Of a DNA stretch of 37,209 nt, positions 1 through 7,200 are shown one piece after another. Position 1 is the first letter of the stretch. Each line of letters starts with the position of its first letter. The notes under the pieces are model-generated. The model worked only from the letters and a program-made list of their open reading frames with translations. It was not told the origin of the DNA and did not search any database. Source of the DNA: a virus. The stretch covers positions 1 to 37,209 of IMG/VR virus record IMGVR_UViG_3300009499_000004. One strand, written 5' to 3'. The translations under genes and the position numbers were made by a program.

Positions 1-123
1 AGAGCTGGCTGCCGCGATCGGGGGCCAGGTCGCTGGGATACAGGCCCAGACGTGGGCACAGGGCCTCCCCCACGAGTTGCCCAGGGGGACGCAGTTCGCA
101 CCAGGGATGGGGCCTGCTGGCCC
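1..123. repeat. Terminal direct repeat, left copy
   Basis: Bases 1-123 are identical to bases 37087-37209. The same reading frame runs through both copies, so they are one genomic segment read twice. This is what an assembler produces for a circular or circularly permuted molecule; 123 bp is also compatible with a short assembly overlap rather than a physical terminal repeat. The unique circle is 37,086 bp. Confidence 0.95.
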
Positions 124-256
124 CGCGTCCCGACTCGCTCGAATGAGCGGCTCGCAGTTCACGCCGATGAGGATAGCCCCCTCGCCGCCGCCGAGTCCCC
201 AGGAGCTTATGACCCTGGTGCAGCAGGCGGCGAGCCAGTTCGGCCCAGGAGGATAG
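2..256 (+). CDS. C-terminal part of Gln/Pro-rich virion protein (gene spans the contig ends)
   Basis: This frame continues the gene that starts at 36206 and runs off the right end. Joined across the circle it is 1137 nt, encoding 378 residues. The part here begins in the region rich in Gln and Ala (ELAAAIGGQVAGIQAQTW...) and ends in a Pro-rich tail finishing QFGPGG. The stop codon TAG at 254-256 lies inside the SD (AGGAGG) of the next gene. The last codons, SD and following ATG (236-262) recur almost exactly at 762-788, on the far side of the next gene. By position between portal and scaffold it is probably an internal or ejection protein, but no known family was recognised. Confidence 0.85.
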   Translation, partial: ELAAAIGGQVAGIQAQTWAQGLPHELPRGTQFAPGMGPAGPASRLARMSGSQFTPMRIAPSPPPSPQELMTLVQQAASQFGPGG

Positions 257-262
257 ACGATG
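236..262 (+). repeat. Gene-junction direct repeat, pair 1 (second copy 762-788)
   Basis: A 27-base segment matches 762-788 at 24 of 27 positions, including the invariant CAGGAGGATAGACGATG. It comprises the last codons (QFGPGG or QFGAGG, then stop), the SD and the start codon of the following gene. The pair brackets the deoxyribosyltransferase-like gene and a 24-codon remnant ORF. Confidence 0.9.
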
Positions 263-715
263 CTTTATGTGGAGAGTCCAACACACTTTCATTCTCTTTC
301 TCCAAAGGAAAAGGTTCTGTTTCTTGCAGGTGGAATAACGAACTGTCCTGATTGGCAGCAGGAGATGAGGCAGAAGTTGGCGGACACTGAGTGGGTTCTG
401 CTCAATCCAAGACGAGAGCACTTTCCAATCCACGATCCAGGCGCGGCGTTGGCGCAGATCACCTGGGAGTATGAACATCTACGCATGGCAACTGCGATTC
501 TGTTCTGGTTCCCATGTGAGACGATCTGCCCGATCGTCCTGTACGAACTCGGCGCATGGTCTATGACGGCCAAACCCTTGTTTGTAGGCGTCCATCCCGA
601 CTATAGCCGGCGGCGCGATGTTGAGATACAGACTGGACTTGTAAGGCCCGACGTTGCCCTCGTCTACTCATTGGAGGAGCTGGCGCGGGCTGTCAGGGAG
701 GTGAGCGATGGCTAA
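260..715 (+). CDS. Nucleoside 2-deoxyribosyltransferase-like protein
   Basis: 151 residues starting at ATG 260, six bases after a strong AGGAGG. The N-terminal strand and loop (VLFLAGGITNCPDWQQEM, about residues 15-32) and the PIVLYELGAW segment near residue 95, with its candidate catalytic Glu, fit the nucleoside 2-deoxyribosyltransferase-like superfamily. Such enzymes exchange or remove the base of (deoxy)nucleosides or nucleotides. The substrate here is unknown. Salvage, host nucleotide degradation or counter-defence are possible, and none is shown by the sequence. The gene sits alone among virion genes and is bracketed by the 236-262/762-788 direct repeat, so it looks like an acquired single-gene cassette. 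Its base composition is slightly more AT-rich than its neighbours. Its stop overlaps the ATG at 708. Confidence 0.7.
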   Translation: MLYVESPTHFHSLSPKEKVLFLAGGITNCPDWQQEMRQKLADTEWVLLNPRREHFPIHDPGAALAQITWEYEHLRMATAILFWFPCETICPIVLYELGAWSMTAKPLFVGVHPDYSRRRDVEIQTGLVRPDVALVYSLEELARAVREVSDG

Positions 716-782
716 CGGCACCCCTTACGGCGGCGAAGCCTGGATAGAGCAGGCGATGGGCCAGTTTGGGGCAGGAGGATAG
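708..782 (+). pseudogene. 24-codon chimeric remnant ORF
   Basis: ATG 708, preceded by GGGAGGTGAGCG, opens a 24-codon frame, MANGTPYGGEAWIEQA then MGQFGAGG. The start resembles the start of the 450-residue protein at 786 (MANGT, then PYGGQGW about 20 residues further on). The end resembles the C-terminus of the protein ending at 256 (QFGPGG). It therefore looks like a fused scrap of both neighbours left when the gene at 260-715 was inserted. It could still be translated, and could couple translation into the gene at 786, whose SD overlaps its end. Confidence 0.55.
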
Positions 783-785
783 ACG

Positions 786-2138
786 ATGGCGAATGGTACA
801 GATTGGCAAACGGGCGGGGCTTACGGCTCAAGTGGGCCTGAGATTCTAGGTGGCGGTGTGCCCTACGGCGGACAGGGTTGGCAGGCGGGGCAACTGGAGG
901 CGCTGATACAGGCGGTCTTGCAGCAGCTTCAGTACGCGCAGACGTTCGGCTATGGCTACCCTGGCATGGCTGCGCCCACGGCCCCGACGCGCAACGATGC
1001 CCTCATGGCTATCTGGCAGAACCGTCCAGACATCCAGGCTTTCTACCAGCAGAACTGGGGAGACCCAGCTACGGCGAAGGGTAGTCTGAGGAACTGGCGG
1101 CCGCAGGATGCGATCGAGAACTGGCTGGGGATGACTGGGGAGCTGACTGCTGAGCAGAAGGCAGATCCGATGGCCTTCGCTATCGAGCAAGGGTGGCTTG
1201 TGGACTATTCGGCAATGGAACGGGAGCCCACCCTGGCCCGCGAGGAGGCTGAGGCACGCTGGCAAGAGGCGGACAGGCAGTATCTTCGCTCGATCGGCCT
1301 TGACGAACAGCAGCAGGAAAACTACCTGGAGGAGGTGGCCTATCGGGAGAGGCGTGATGTCATAGATGATCAGCGAGCGTTACAGGAATGGGAGAGGGTC
1401 AATAAGCTCGACGCCGAAGCGGTGAGGCAATACAACCTGAATCGGCAAGATGAGCTGGCCCGACGCGCGACGGAAGATGAGCAGTGGGACAGGGAGTTTG
1501 CAAGGCTAGCCGGCTTGGACGAGGCAGCCATACGGCAATTCGAGCAGATCCATGCGCTGAACGTGCGTGCCCAAGAGCAACTGGAGACATACCAGACTGG
1601 CCAACTGGGTTTGGCTCAGCGGGAGCTAGAGCAACTTGCGGCATGGCAGACTGGCCAACTGGGTTTGGGTCAGCAGGAACTCCAGCAACTGATGAGTTAC
1701 CAGACTGGCCAACTGGGCCTGGGTCAGCAGCAGCTCGGCCTCGGCTATCTTGAGCTCCTGGGCCAGCAGAGAGGGCCGCAGGACTGGCCCTTCTACTGGC
1801 AGACACAGCGAAGGGCGGAGGCGACGGCTCTGCCCGCCTTTGCCCAGGCTCTTGCGGCGGGGACTCGACTCCCCCCGTGGCAGGCACCAGCACCGGGCGT
1901 GCCACTGGCGGGCCAGGGTGCTCCAGCGATCGCTCCGGCAGCAGGGGGCGTGCCATCCTTCGCCACTCCGCTTCCGCAGCAGATCACGCCGCAGCAGTGG
2001 TTCAATATGTATCCGTCGGAGCAGGCTGGCCTCCAGGGCATGGTCGAGTACGGCGGAGGGTACATGGCCGACTATCTTCAACAGATGCAGAGGGCTTGGC
2101 CGACGGGTCAGGCCCAGGGGGTGAGCTACTTTGGGTAA
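786..2138 (+). CDS. Gln-rich putative internal virion protein with three 18-residue repeats
   Basis: 450 residues, start fixed by AGGAGG at 773-778. The N-terminus is Gly-rich. Residues about 60-260 are charged and helical, very likely coiled-coil (many E/R/Q heptads). Then come three tandem copies of an 18-residue unit, (Y/W)QTGQLGLxQxxL, and a Pro/Ala-rich tail. The tail contains ALPAFA, a motif shared with the proteins encoded at 36206-256 and 4236-9968. Composition and order resemble the 378-residue neighbour (both Gln-rich, LPAFA-bearing), suggesting paralogues or partners. Between portal and scaffold, such proteins are often internal or ejection proteins; that role is inferred. The C-terminal codons (VSYFG) are duplicated at 2446-2467. 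Confidence 0.75.
   Translation: MANGTDWQTGGAYGSSGPEILGGGVPYGGQGWQAGQLEALIQAVLQQLQYAQTFGYGYPGMAAPTAPTRNDALMAIWQNRPDIQAFYQQNWGDPATAKGSLRNWRPQDAIENWLGMTGELTAEQKADPMAFAIEQGWLVDYSAMEREPTLAREEAEARWQEADRQYLRSIGLDEQQQENYLEEVAYRERRDVIDDQRALQEWERVNKLDAEAVRQYNLNRQDELARRATEDEQWDREFARLAGLDEAAIRQFEQIHALNVRAQEQLETYQTGQLGLAQRELEQLAAWQTGQLGLGQQELQQLMSYQTGQLGLGQQQLGLGYLELLGQQRGPQDWPFYWQTQRRAEATALPAFAQALAAGTRLPPWQAPAPGVPLAGQGAPAIAPAAGGVPSFATPLPQQITPQQWFNMYPSEQAGLQGMVEYGGGYMADYLQQMQRAWPTGQAQGVSYFG
1593..1754 (+). repeat. Three tandem 54-bp repeats in the coding sequence
   Basis: The string CAGACTGGCCAACTGGG begins at 1593, 1647 and 1701, a period of exactly 54 bp (18 codons). The repeats encode a Gln/Leu/Gly-rich 18-residue unit. 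Near-identity at the DNA level indicates recent duplication or ongoing homogenisation. Confidence 0.9.
2117..2134 (+). repeat. Gene-junction direct repeat, pair 2 (second copy 2446-2463)
   Basis: GGGGGTGAGCTACTTTGG occurs here and, perfectly, at 2446-2463. The first copy encodes the VSYFG end of the 450-residue protein. The second copy still reads VSYFG-stop (2450-2467) but is not attached to a gene, and it contains the TTG start (2460) of the next gene. The pair brackets the ORF at 2145-2453. Confidence 0.92.
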
Positions 2139-2144
2139 CTCGGC

Positions 2145-2453
2145 GTGAAGCTCTCTGAGGCTAGTTTTGAGGTGTGGGGTCTCGTCTGGGCTTGGGCTAA
2201 GCATCAAGGCGTTCGGGTCCTTGGTGATCCTGAGCTGCATATCGTGCCGCCCCGAACAATGCGATGGCGGGTTCCAGTCGTTCGGCAAGAAGTGTGCATG
2301 ACTCCGATAGAGGAAGTGTATGCGGGCGTGCCACCGTTCCTGGAGACGGAGGATATTGAGATCCAATCTTGCACAGTACATAACACCAGGGTAGGTATAG
2401 GCTACGGACCTAGAACTAGCACATTGGTCATCTGGCAGGAGATTCGGGGGTGA
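2145..2453 (+). CDS. Hypothetical protein, 102 residues
   Basis: Starts at GTG 2145 shortly after the stop of the 450-residue gene; no strong SD is visible. The product is a soluble mixed alpha/beta protein with several Trp and two or three Cys, and no family was recognised. It is flanked by a perfect 18-bp direct repeat (2117-2134 and 2446-2463) that duplicates the 3' end of the upstream gene, so it looks like an inserted cassette. The frame is open over its full length and ends inside the second repeat copy. Confidence 0.6.
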   Translation: MKLSEASFEVWGLVWAWAKHQGVRVLGDPELHIVPPRTMRWRVPVVRQEVCMTPIEEVYAGVPPFLETEDIEIQSCTVHNTRVGIGYGPRTSTLVIWQEIRG

Positions 2454-2459
2454 GCTACT

Positions 2460-2891
2460 TTGGCTGAGCCAGAATACGTGGACACACCAGAGGAGACCCT
2501 GGAGCTTCCAGGGCAGACAGACGAGCACGAGCCAGCGTTCGGGGTTACGGCTATCTCGCGCCACAATGAGACCGTCGTATTCGACATAACTATGCCATCC
2601 GAGCAGGGAGAGATGGTGCTGGATAGGGGCTGGCTCCTGGGGCAACTTGAGGAGCGCCAGGATCAGGAGCAGGTGGCGATCACAGGGGAGGTGCCGGAGC
2701 GAAGGCTGGTGGTGGGCATGTGGGTGGATGGCCTGCTCGAGGTGCTGTGCCGCCAGTTCCCTGAGCGATATGTCTCCTGGCTGAAGCCAATGGCGACGAC
2801 TGAAGCTCCGAGTCTGCCGGCAGCTGACCCCACCATGGCACGCAAAGCGTACAAGAGGGTGTCGCTTGAGATACCGGAGCCAGCGGACTGA
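2460..2891 (+). CDS. Hypothetical acidic protein, 143 residues
   Basis: Start taken at TTG 2460, inside the repeat, since GGGGG lies 10 bases upstream and no better start gives a conserved-looking N-terminus. The product is acidic at the N-terminus (Glu/Asp/Pro/Thr), has a central region with strand-like segments (ETVVFDITMPSEQGEM), and an SLEIPEPAD tail. No domain was recognised. Before the upstream cassette was inserted, its start would have overlapped the stop of the 450-residue gene, implying an ancestral virion-operon position. Confidence 0.6.
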   Translation: MAEPEYVDTPEETLELPGQTDEHEPAFGVTAISRHNETVVFDITMPSEQGEMVLDRGWLLGQLEERQDQEQVAITGEVPERRLVVGMWVDGLLEVLCRQFPERYVSWLKPMATTEAPSLPAADPTMARKAYKRVSLEIPEPAD

Positions 2892-2902
2892 GCAAGGAGG
2901 AG

Positions 2903-3109
2903 ATGCGGATGAAGAAGGAACTGGACCGGTCGGTCCGCCTGCATCTGCGGACGGCCTCGGCAGCGACTACGGCGAGCGCCCGGAAGGTCGCGGCGAGCCT
3001 GGGGTATATTTGCGCCAGGGGGCAATTCACGGGCCTGGGCAATCTCAGCGCCCTGGTGAACGCGATCGGCAGTGGCGAGGTGATCGTGACGCGAGCAAAG
3101 CCAGAATGA
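2903..3109 (+). CDS. Small basic protein, 68 residues
   Basis: ATG 2903 follows a good AAGGAGG; a second ATG at 2909 is possible. The N-terminal half is Lys/Arg-rich and probably helical. The C-terminal half reads LGYICARGQFTGLGNLSALV and may form a small helical DNA-binding or adaptor fold. That is a guess, since no family was recognised. Its stop overlaps the glycosyltransferase start (ATGA at 3106-3109), so the two genes are translationally coupled. Confidence 0.6.
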   Translation: MRMKKELDRSVRLHLRTASAATTASARKVAASLGYICARGQFTGLGNLSALVNAIGSGEVIVTRAKPE

Positions 3110-4239
3110 TCCCCACGCTCTCGGTCGTGATGATCGTCAAAGACGAAGAGGACTCCCTAGCCCGCTGTCTCAAGAGCGTCGAGGGCGTGGGGGATGAGCT
3201 TGTCATCGTCGATACGGGATCGAGCGATGGCACGGTGGAGATAGCGCGGCATTTCACCCGTAAGCTCTACTTTCACGAGTGGGAGGACGACTTCTCCAAG
3301 GCCCGGAACCAGGCGCTGTCATACTGCACCTGTAGCTGGTGCCTACAGATAGATGCCGACGAGGAGCTTGTCAGAGAGGACATCCCGGTCTTGCGGGAGA
3401 CGCTGGAGCAGTTGCATCCGATAAGCAAGGTCCACGCGGTGCTCATGCCCATTCTGAGCTATCTGCCGTCGGGACTGATCGCCAAACACTACTTCCACCG
3501 CCTCTATCGTCGAAAGCGCGTACACTATGAGGGGTATGTGCACAACCAAGTGGAGTTTGATGGCCGGAACGCGATGGCCGAGATACGGATTCTGCACCAT
3601 GGCTACGCCCTCTCGCCAGAGGAGATGCGGAGGAAGCAGGAGGTGCGTCGGCGGCTGATGGAGAAGGAGATAGAACGAACCGACCCAGAGAGTGCCTGGA
3701 ACGCCTTTGCCTGGATGAACCTGATACGGCTCTACAGAAACTGGCTGGACTGGGAGAAGGTCATAGAGCTTGCGCCGAAGGTCTTGGAGCATCCAGCAGC
3801 CCAGGAGGTTCACCGGCAGACCGTTGCTGCGGACACGGTGATGGCTTGCACCGCCCTGCACCGGTTTGAGCTTGGCATAAGCGTGGGCCTCAAGGCACTG
3901 GAAGAGACGCCCGATTGCTTCGACGTGCTTCATCATCTCGGCTGGCTCTACCTTGACGCTGGGCGAGTAGGGGAGGCGAAGCTAACATTTGAGAAGTGGT
4001 TATACTACAAGATCAGGGAGCGCGTCAACGGACCGAGGCCCAGCTATCTGATAATCGACACGCACCAGTGCGAGCCTCACGTTTGGGAGGGTCTAGCGCG
4101 GTGTTACGACATGATGGGGAACCGAGAACTGGCATCGAACGCGATGGGCTGGGCCGTGATGGCTAGAAGGAAGCAGGCGAGCGATGTGGTGGCGATGCAA
4201 ACAGAAAGTGGCCTTCGGCCAAATGAGGTAGCCGTATGA
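3106..4239 (+). CDS. GT2-family glycosyltransferase with TPR-like C-terminal domain
   Basis: 377 residues from ATG 3106 (ATGA overlap); an upstream in-frame extension to 2866 lies inside other genes and was not used. Residues 1-110 carry GT-A hallmarks: LSVVMIVKDEED, VDTGSSDGT and a DAD metal-binding motif at about residues 83-85 (QIDADEEL). The second half contains helical pairs typical of TPRs. This pairing is common in bacterial GT2 enzymes that transfer a sugar from a nucleotide-sugar donor. Sitting between putative internal virion proteins, it might glycosylate virion proteins or alter host surface glycans; the substrate is unknown. The last codons lie in the 24-bp hairpin repeat (4198-4221), giving QTESGLRP near the C-terminus. 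Confidence 0.85.
   Translation: MIPTLSVVMIVKDEEDSLARCLKSVEGVGDELVIVDTGSSDGTVEIARHFTRKLYFHEWEDDFSKARNQALSYCTCSWCLQIDADEELVREDIPVLRETLEQLHPISKVHAVLMPILSYLPSGLIAKHYFHRLYRRKRVHYEGYVHNQVEFDGRNAMAEIRILHHGYALSPEEMRRKQEVRRRLMEKEIERTDPESAWNAFAWMNLIRLYRNWLDWEKVIELAPKVLEHPAAQEVHRQTVAADTVMACTALHRFELGISVGLKALEETPDCFDVLHHLGWLYLDAGRVGEAKLTFEKWLYYKIRERVNGPRPSYLIIDTHQCEPHVWEGLARCYDMMGNRELASNAMGWAVMARRKQASDVVAMQTESGLRPNEVAV
4198..4221 (+). repeat. 24-bp hairpin element, copy 1
   Basis: Core GAAAGTGGCCTTCGGCCA preceded by CAAANN. TGGCC and GGCCA form a perfect 5-bp stem around TTC. Other copies are at 10105-10128, 29744-29767 and, reversed, 23418-23441. This copy ends 18 bases before the glycosyltransferase stop. 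Confidence 0.93.
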
Positions 4240-7200
4240 GTTGGTGGCAGTGGGCAACCGAGGAAGAAAAGAGCAGATTCGATGCTCACGAGCTTCTGCG
4301 CGAGTATCGCCCGCCGGAGGCTCCAAAACCGCCTGCCGTGCCCACACCTACGCCGAGGCCAGTGCCTACACCGGCGCCAGCAGCACCACGGCTACCAGCG
4401 TTTGCGCCGCAAGTGGAGCCAGAACTTGCGGCACAGGGCCAGCGGATGACCTACCCAGGGGCTGTCAGGGCGGCGGTGGGCCAGATACCATCCTTCGTGA
4501 GATCGCTTCGTGACCTGGTGGTGACTGGCCGCTTGCCTGAACAGGAGCCGACCTGGGCACAGCCTATCACCCGAACATGGGAGGATTTCAGGCAGCAGAT
4601 TCTACGGCCCGCCAGTATGCTCACGCAGGAGCGTATCGCGGCCCCTTTGCTGGGCGAGTTGATGCGCTGGAATGTGCCCTATCGGATGCTGGCCCCCGAG
4701 CGGGCTGGTCCTTCGCCTTGGGGTGAGATACCTGAACTGGCCAAGCGGGCCGTAGACGTCGGGGAGCCGTTGCCGGGCGTTGGAAGGCTTCCTGCCTTCG
4801 CCAAGCAGCGCTACGAGGAAGCCAGGGCTTACGAGCCGACCCTGCCAGCGGGCGTGAGGCTGGTCGGAAGGCAGCTTCTCGACCCGCTGGGCCTGGGTGG
4901 TGCTTGGGCGTCAACTATGCTAACAGGCCCGCTGGGTGCAATCTATAGGATCGTAGACATCGCTGACTACACCGCTTTTCTTCTCTCGGCGACCCCAGAC
5001 GAGCTAAAGGTAGCCGCAGCCTTGATAGGCGTGGGAATAACCGCCAGGAACCTGCCAAAGATCAGAGCCTTCGTAAAGAGGGTGGCTGGCGGGGCCACAC
5101 CAGCGATGCGGAGAGCCGCGCAGGAGGCGGCGCCGGCCGTGCAGAGGTTCATGGCTGAGGAAGCAGGGGCGGCGGAGATACTGGGGAGGCCGCCGGTTCC
5201 CAGTGCGGAGCGGTGGAACGAGATACAGGATCAACTCGTCCCTCTAAGGCGTCGGTTCGAAGAGCTAACGTATGGACCAATCCGCGCGCAGCGGAGAGAC
5301 AATATCTTTGAAAGAATGCGGAAGCAAATTGAGGCCCTTGAGGAGGAGGCAGCATTCCACAAGCCAGCAGTAGAAGAGCCAGCAGCGGCGGAGATACCCG
5401 GACGGCCACCTGTGCCCGAGGTGGAGCCAGAGGACTTCGTGCAGCGAGTGTCAAGAAGGGTGGACGAAGATAGTCTCAAGATGGGCAGGCGGCTACGGCT
5501 AAGTAAGCCTGAGAGGTTACTGACAGTCGTGGTAGATGGTGAACCTGCTTGGTCATACGAGGGGTTCTTTATCGAGGTGGGCGAAACGCCTGCTCGCTTC
5601 AAGGGTGCCCAGAGCGTGGATAGGGGGGCCGTCAGTTGGCTTGCTCTCTTTGAGGGGGAGGGATCGCCTGCCCTTCCGATGGGCACGGCTAGAGGGGACT
5701 ATCTCGCGGACAAGGTGAAGACAGGTGATGAGGTCGTCTTCATATCAGAGGCCGGGGACGCTATATCAGTGGCTACGAGATACTGGGGCTATTTCCAGAA
5801 GAAATACAAGGATGCTGAGTGGCGTATGTATGGCCCAGACAAGGGCGTGGAGGTGAGGTCTCGAGGACGTACTGTTGGCTTCATCATGCCGTTCGTGCGT
5901 CAGGGTCGGCTACCCTCAGAAGTGTTCACTCAATGGTCAGACCTGGTTACGCGCGAAACCCCGACCACAGAGATTGGCGGAAAGACGTTCAGGGCAGGCC
6001 AGCGAGTGCGCAGTGGCCCCCAGGAGGGCTTTATCGCAGAGACCGCCCATGGTTGGGTGATGCGAGCAGACACTCCGTTGGTTCCTGGTGCTCGGAGAGA
6101 CATCCCCCTGCGGGATATTGCCGATTATATCGAGCCGATTGGCCCCGACGTGGCTGCTCCGGTCCGGCCGGAAGCACCAGTCGCCGTGCCCGAAGCTGCG
6201 CCAGAGGCGATGAGGCCGATGGAGGTGCCGCCAGAAGAGGCCGCAAGGCTGGCCCGCGAGGCGGAGGAAGCGGCGGGGCAGAGAGCCCTTGGTGCCCCCG
6301 CGCCAGAAGCGAAAGAGTACTGGCAGATGACGCGCGAGGAATACGAGGGCCGTCGTCTATACAGTCCATCGTGGGATCCAGAGCACCGAGAGGTCATCGA
6401 AGAGGCACTGGCCGAAGCCAGGCCCGTTCCCGCCAAGGTCCTGGCCGAGTATCCCGACTTGGCCAGAGCTGCCCCTGCGCCAGAAGCGCCGCCTGTGCGT
6501 GCGGTAGCGCCAGCAGGACTTCCCGACCCCTGGACATTGCCGCGTGACCTGTATGTGCGGGCAACTGGTGCGACTGACCGCGCGGATGTTCTGCAAGCCC
6601 AGATGCAGTGGCGCACCGGCATTGAAGAGGCTTACAGACGGGGCGAGATTGACTTGGGCACGCGAGGTCTCAGCAAGGCTGCGGATATGGTCATCCGCGA
6701 TCTGAGGGCGAGGCCCCCCGCGCCTGTGCGTGCCCCAGTGACGCGGCCAGTTACGCCCGGCGTTGCACCTTTGGCTGAGCCAGCGGTTCCACCACCCGCT
6801 GTCCCAGCGTTTCCTCCTGTGACCGCTCAACCCGTACCCGGAGCTGGGGGCATTCCAGGCCAACCCTTGGCTCCGGGTGCGGGAGCGGCGGTCGTTGCGC
6901 CAGCGGGTAGGCCCGTTCAGCCGCCGTTGGCTGCGGCTGGCGTGCAGATAGCACCGGGTGGGCCACCTGCGGGTGCAGTGCCACCTGCTGCGCCTCCAGG
7001 GGCCGTAGTGCCTCCGCCGGGCAGTCCGCAACTACCTGGCTTCGTGACTCGGCCTCCAACCGCGCCAGGGCGCCTCGCCTCTATTCTTGATAGTGGCGAG
7101 ATTCTATCGTCTCAGAGGAGGCCTGACCTGGCGCGCAGGATGATGACCTTTGCCGAGACACATCACGTAACGCCGATGGTGAAACTACTGCGATCTATCG

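Noticed and set aside
1-123. Physical direct terminal repeats used for packaging
   Set aside because: A 123-bp exact overlap within a coding frame is more simply an assembly overlap of a circular or permuted genome; not distinguishable from sequence alone.
1593-1754. CRISPR-like array
   Set aside because: The repeats are contiguous, in-frame codons with no unique spacers.
1626-2645. 339-codon leftward open frame across three rightward genes
   Set aside because: Low-complexity translation, no SD, and it covers well-supported genes including the 54-bp repeats.
2866-3105. 80-codon N-terminal extension of the glycosyltransferase
   Set aside because: It overlaps two other genes, encodes low-complexity sequence, and the ATGA-coupled start at 3106 begins exactly at the GT-A fold.
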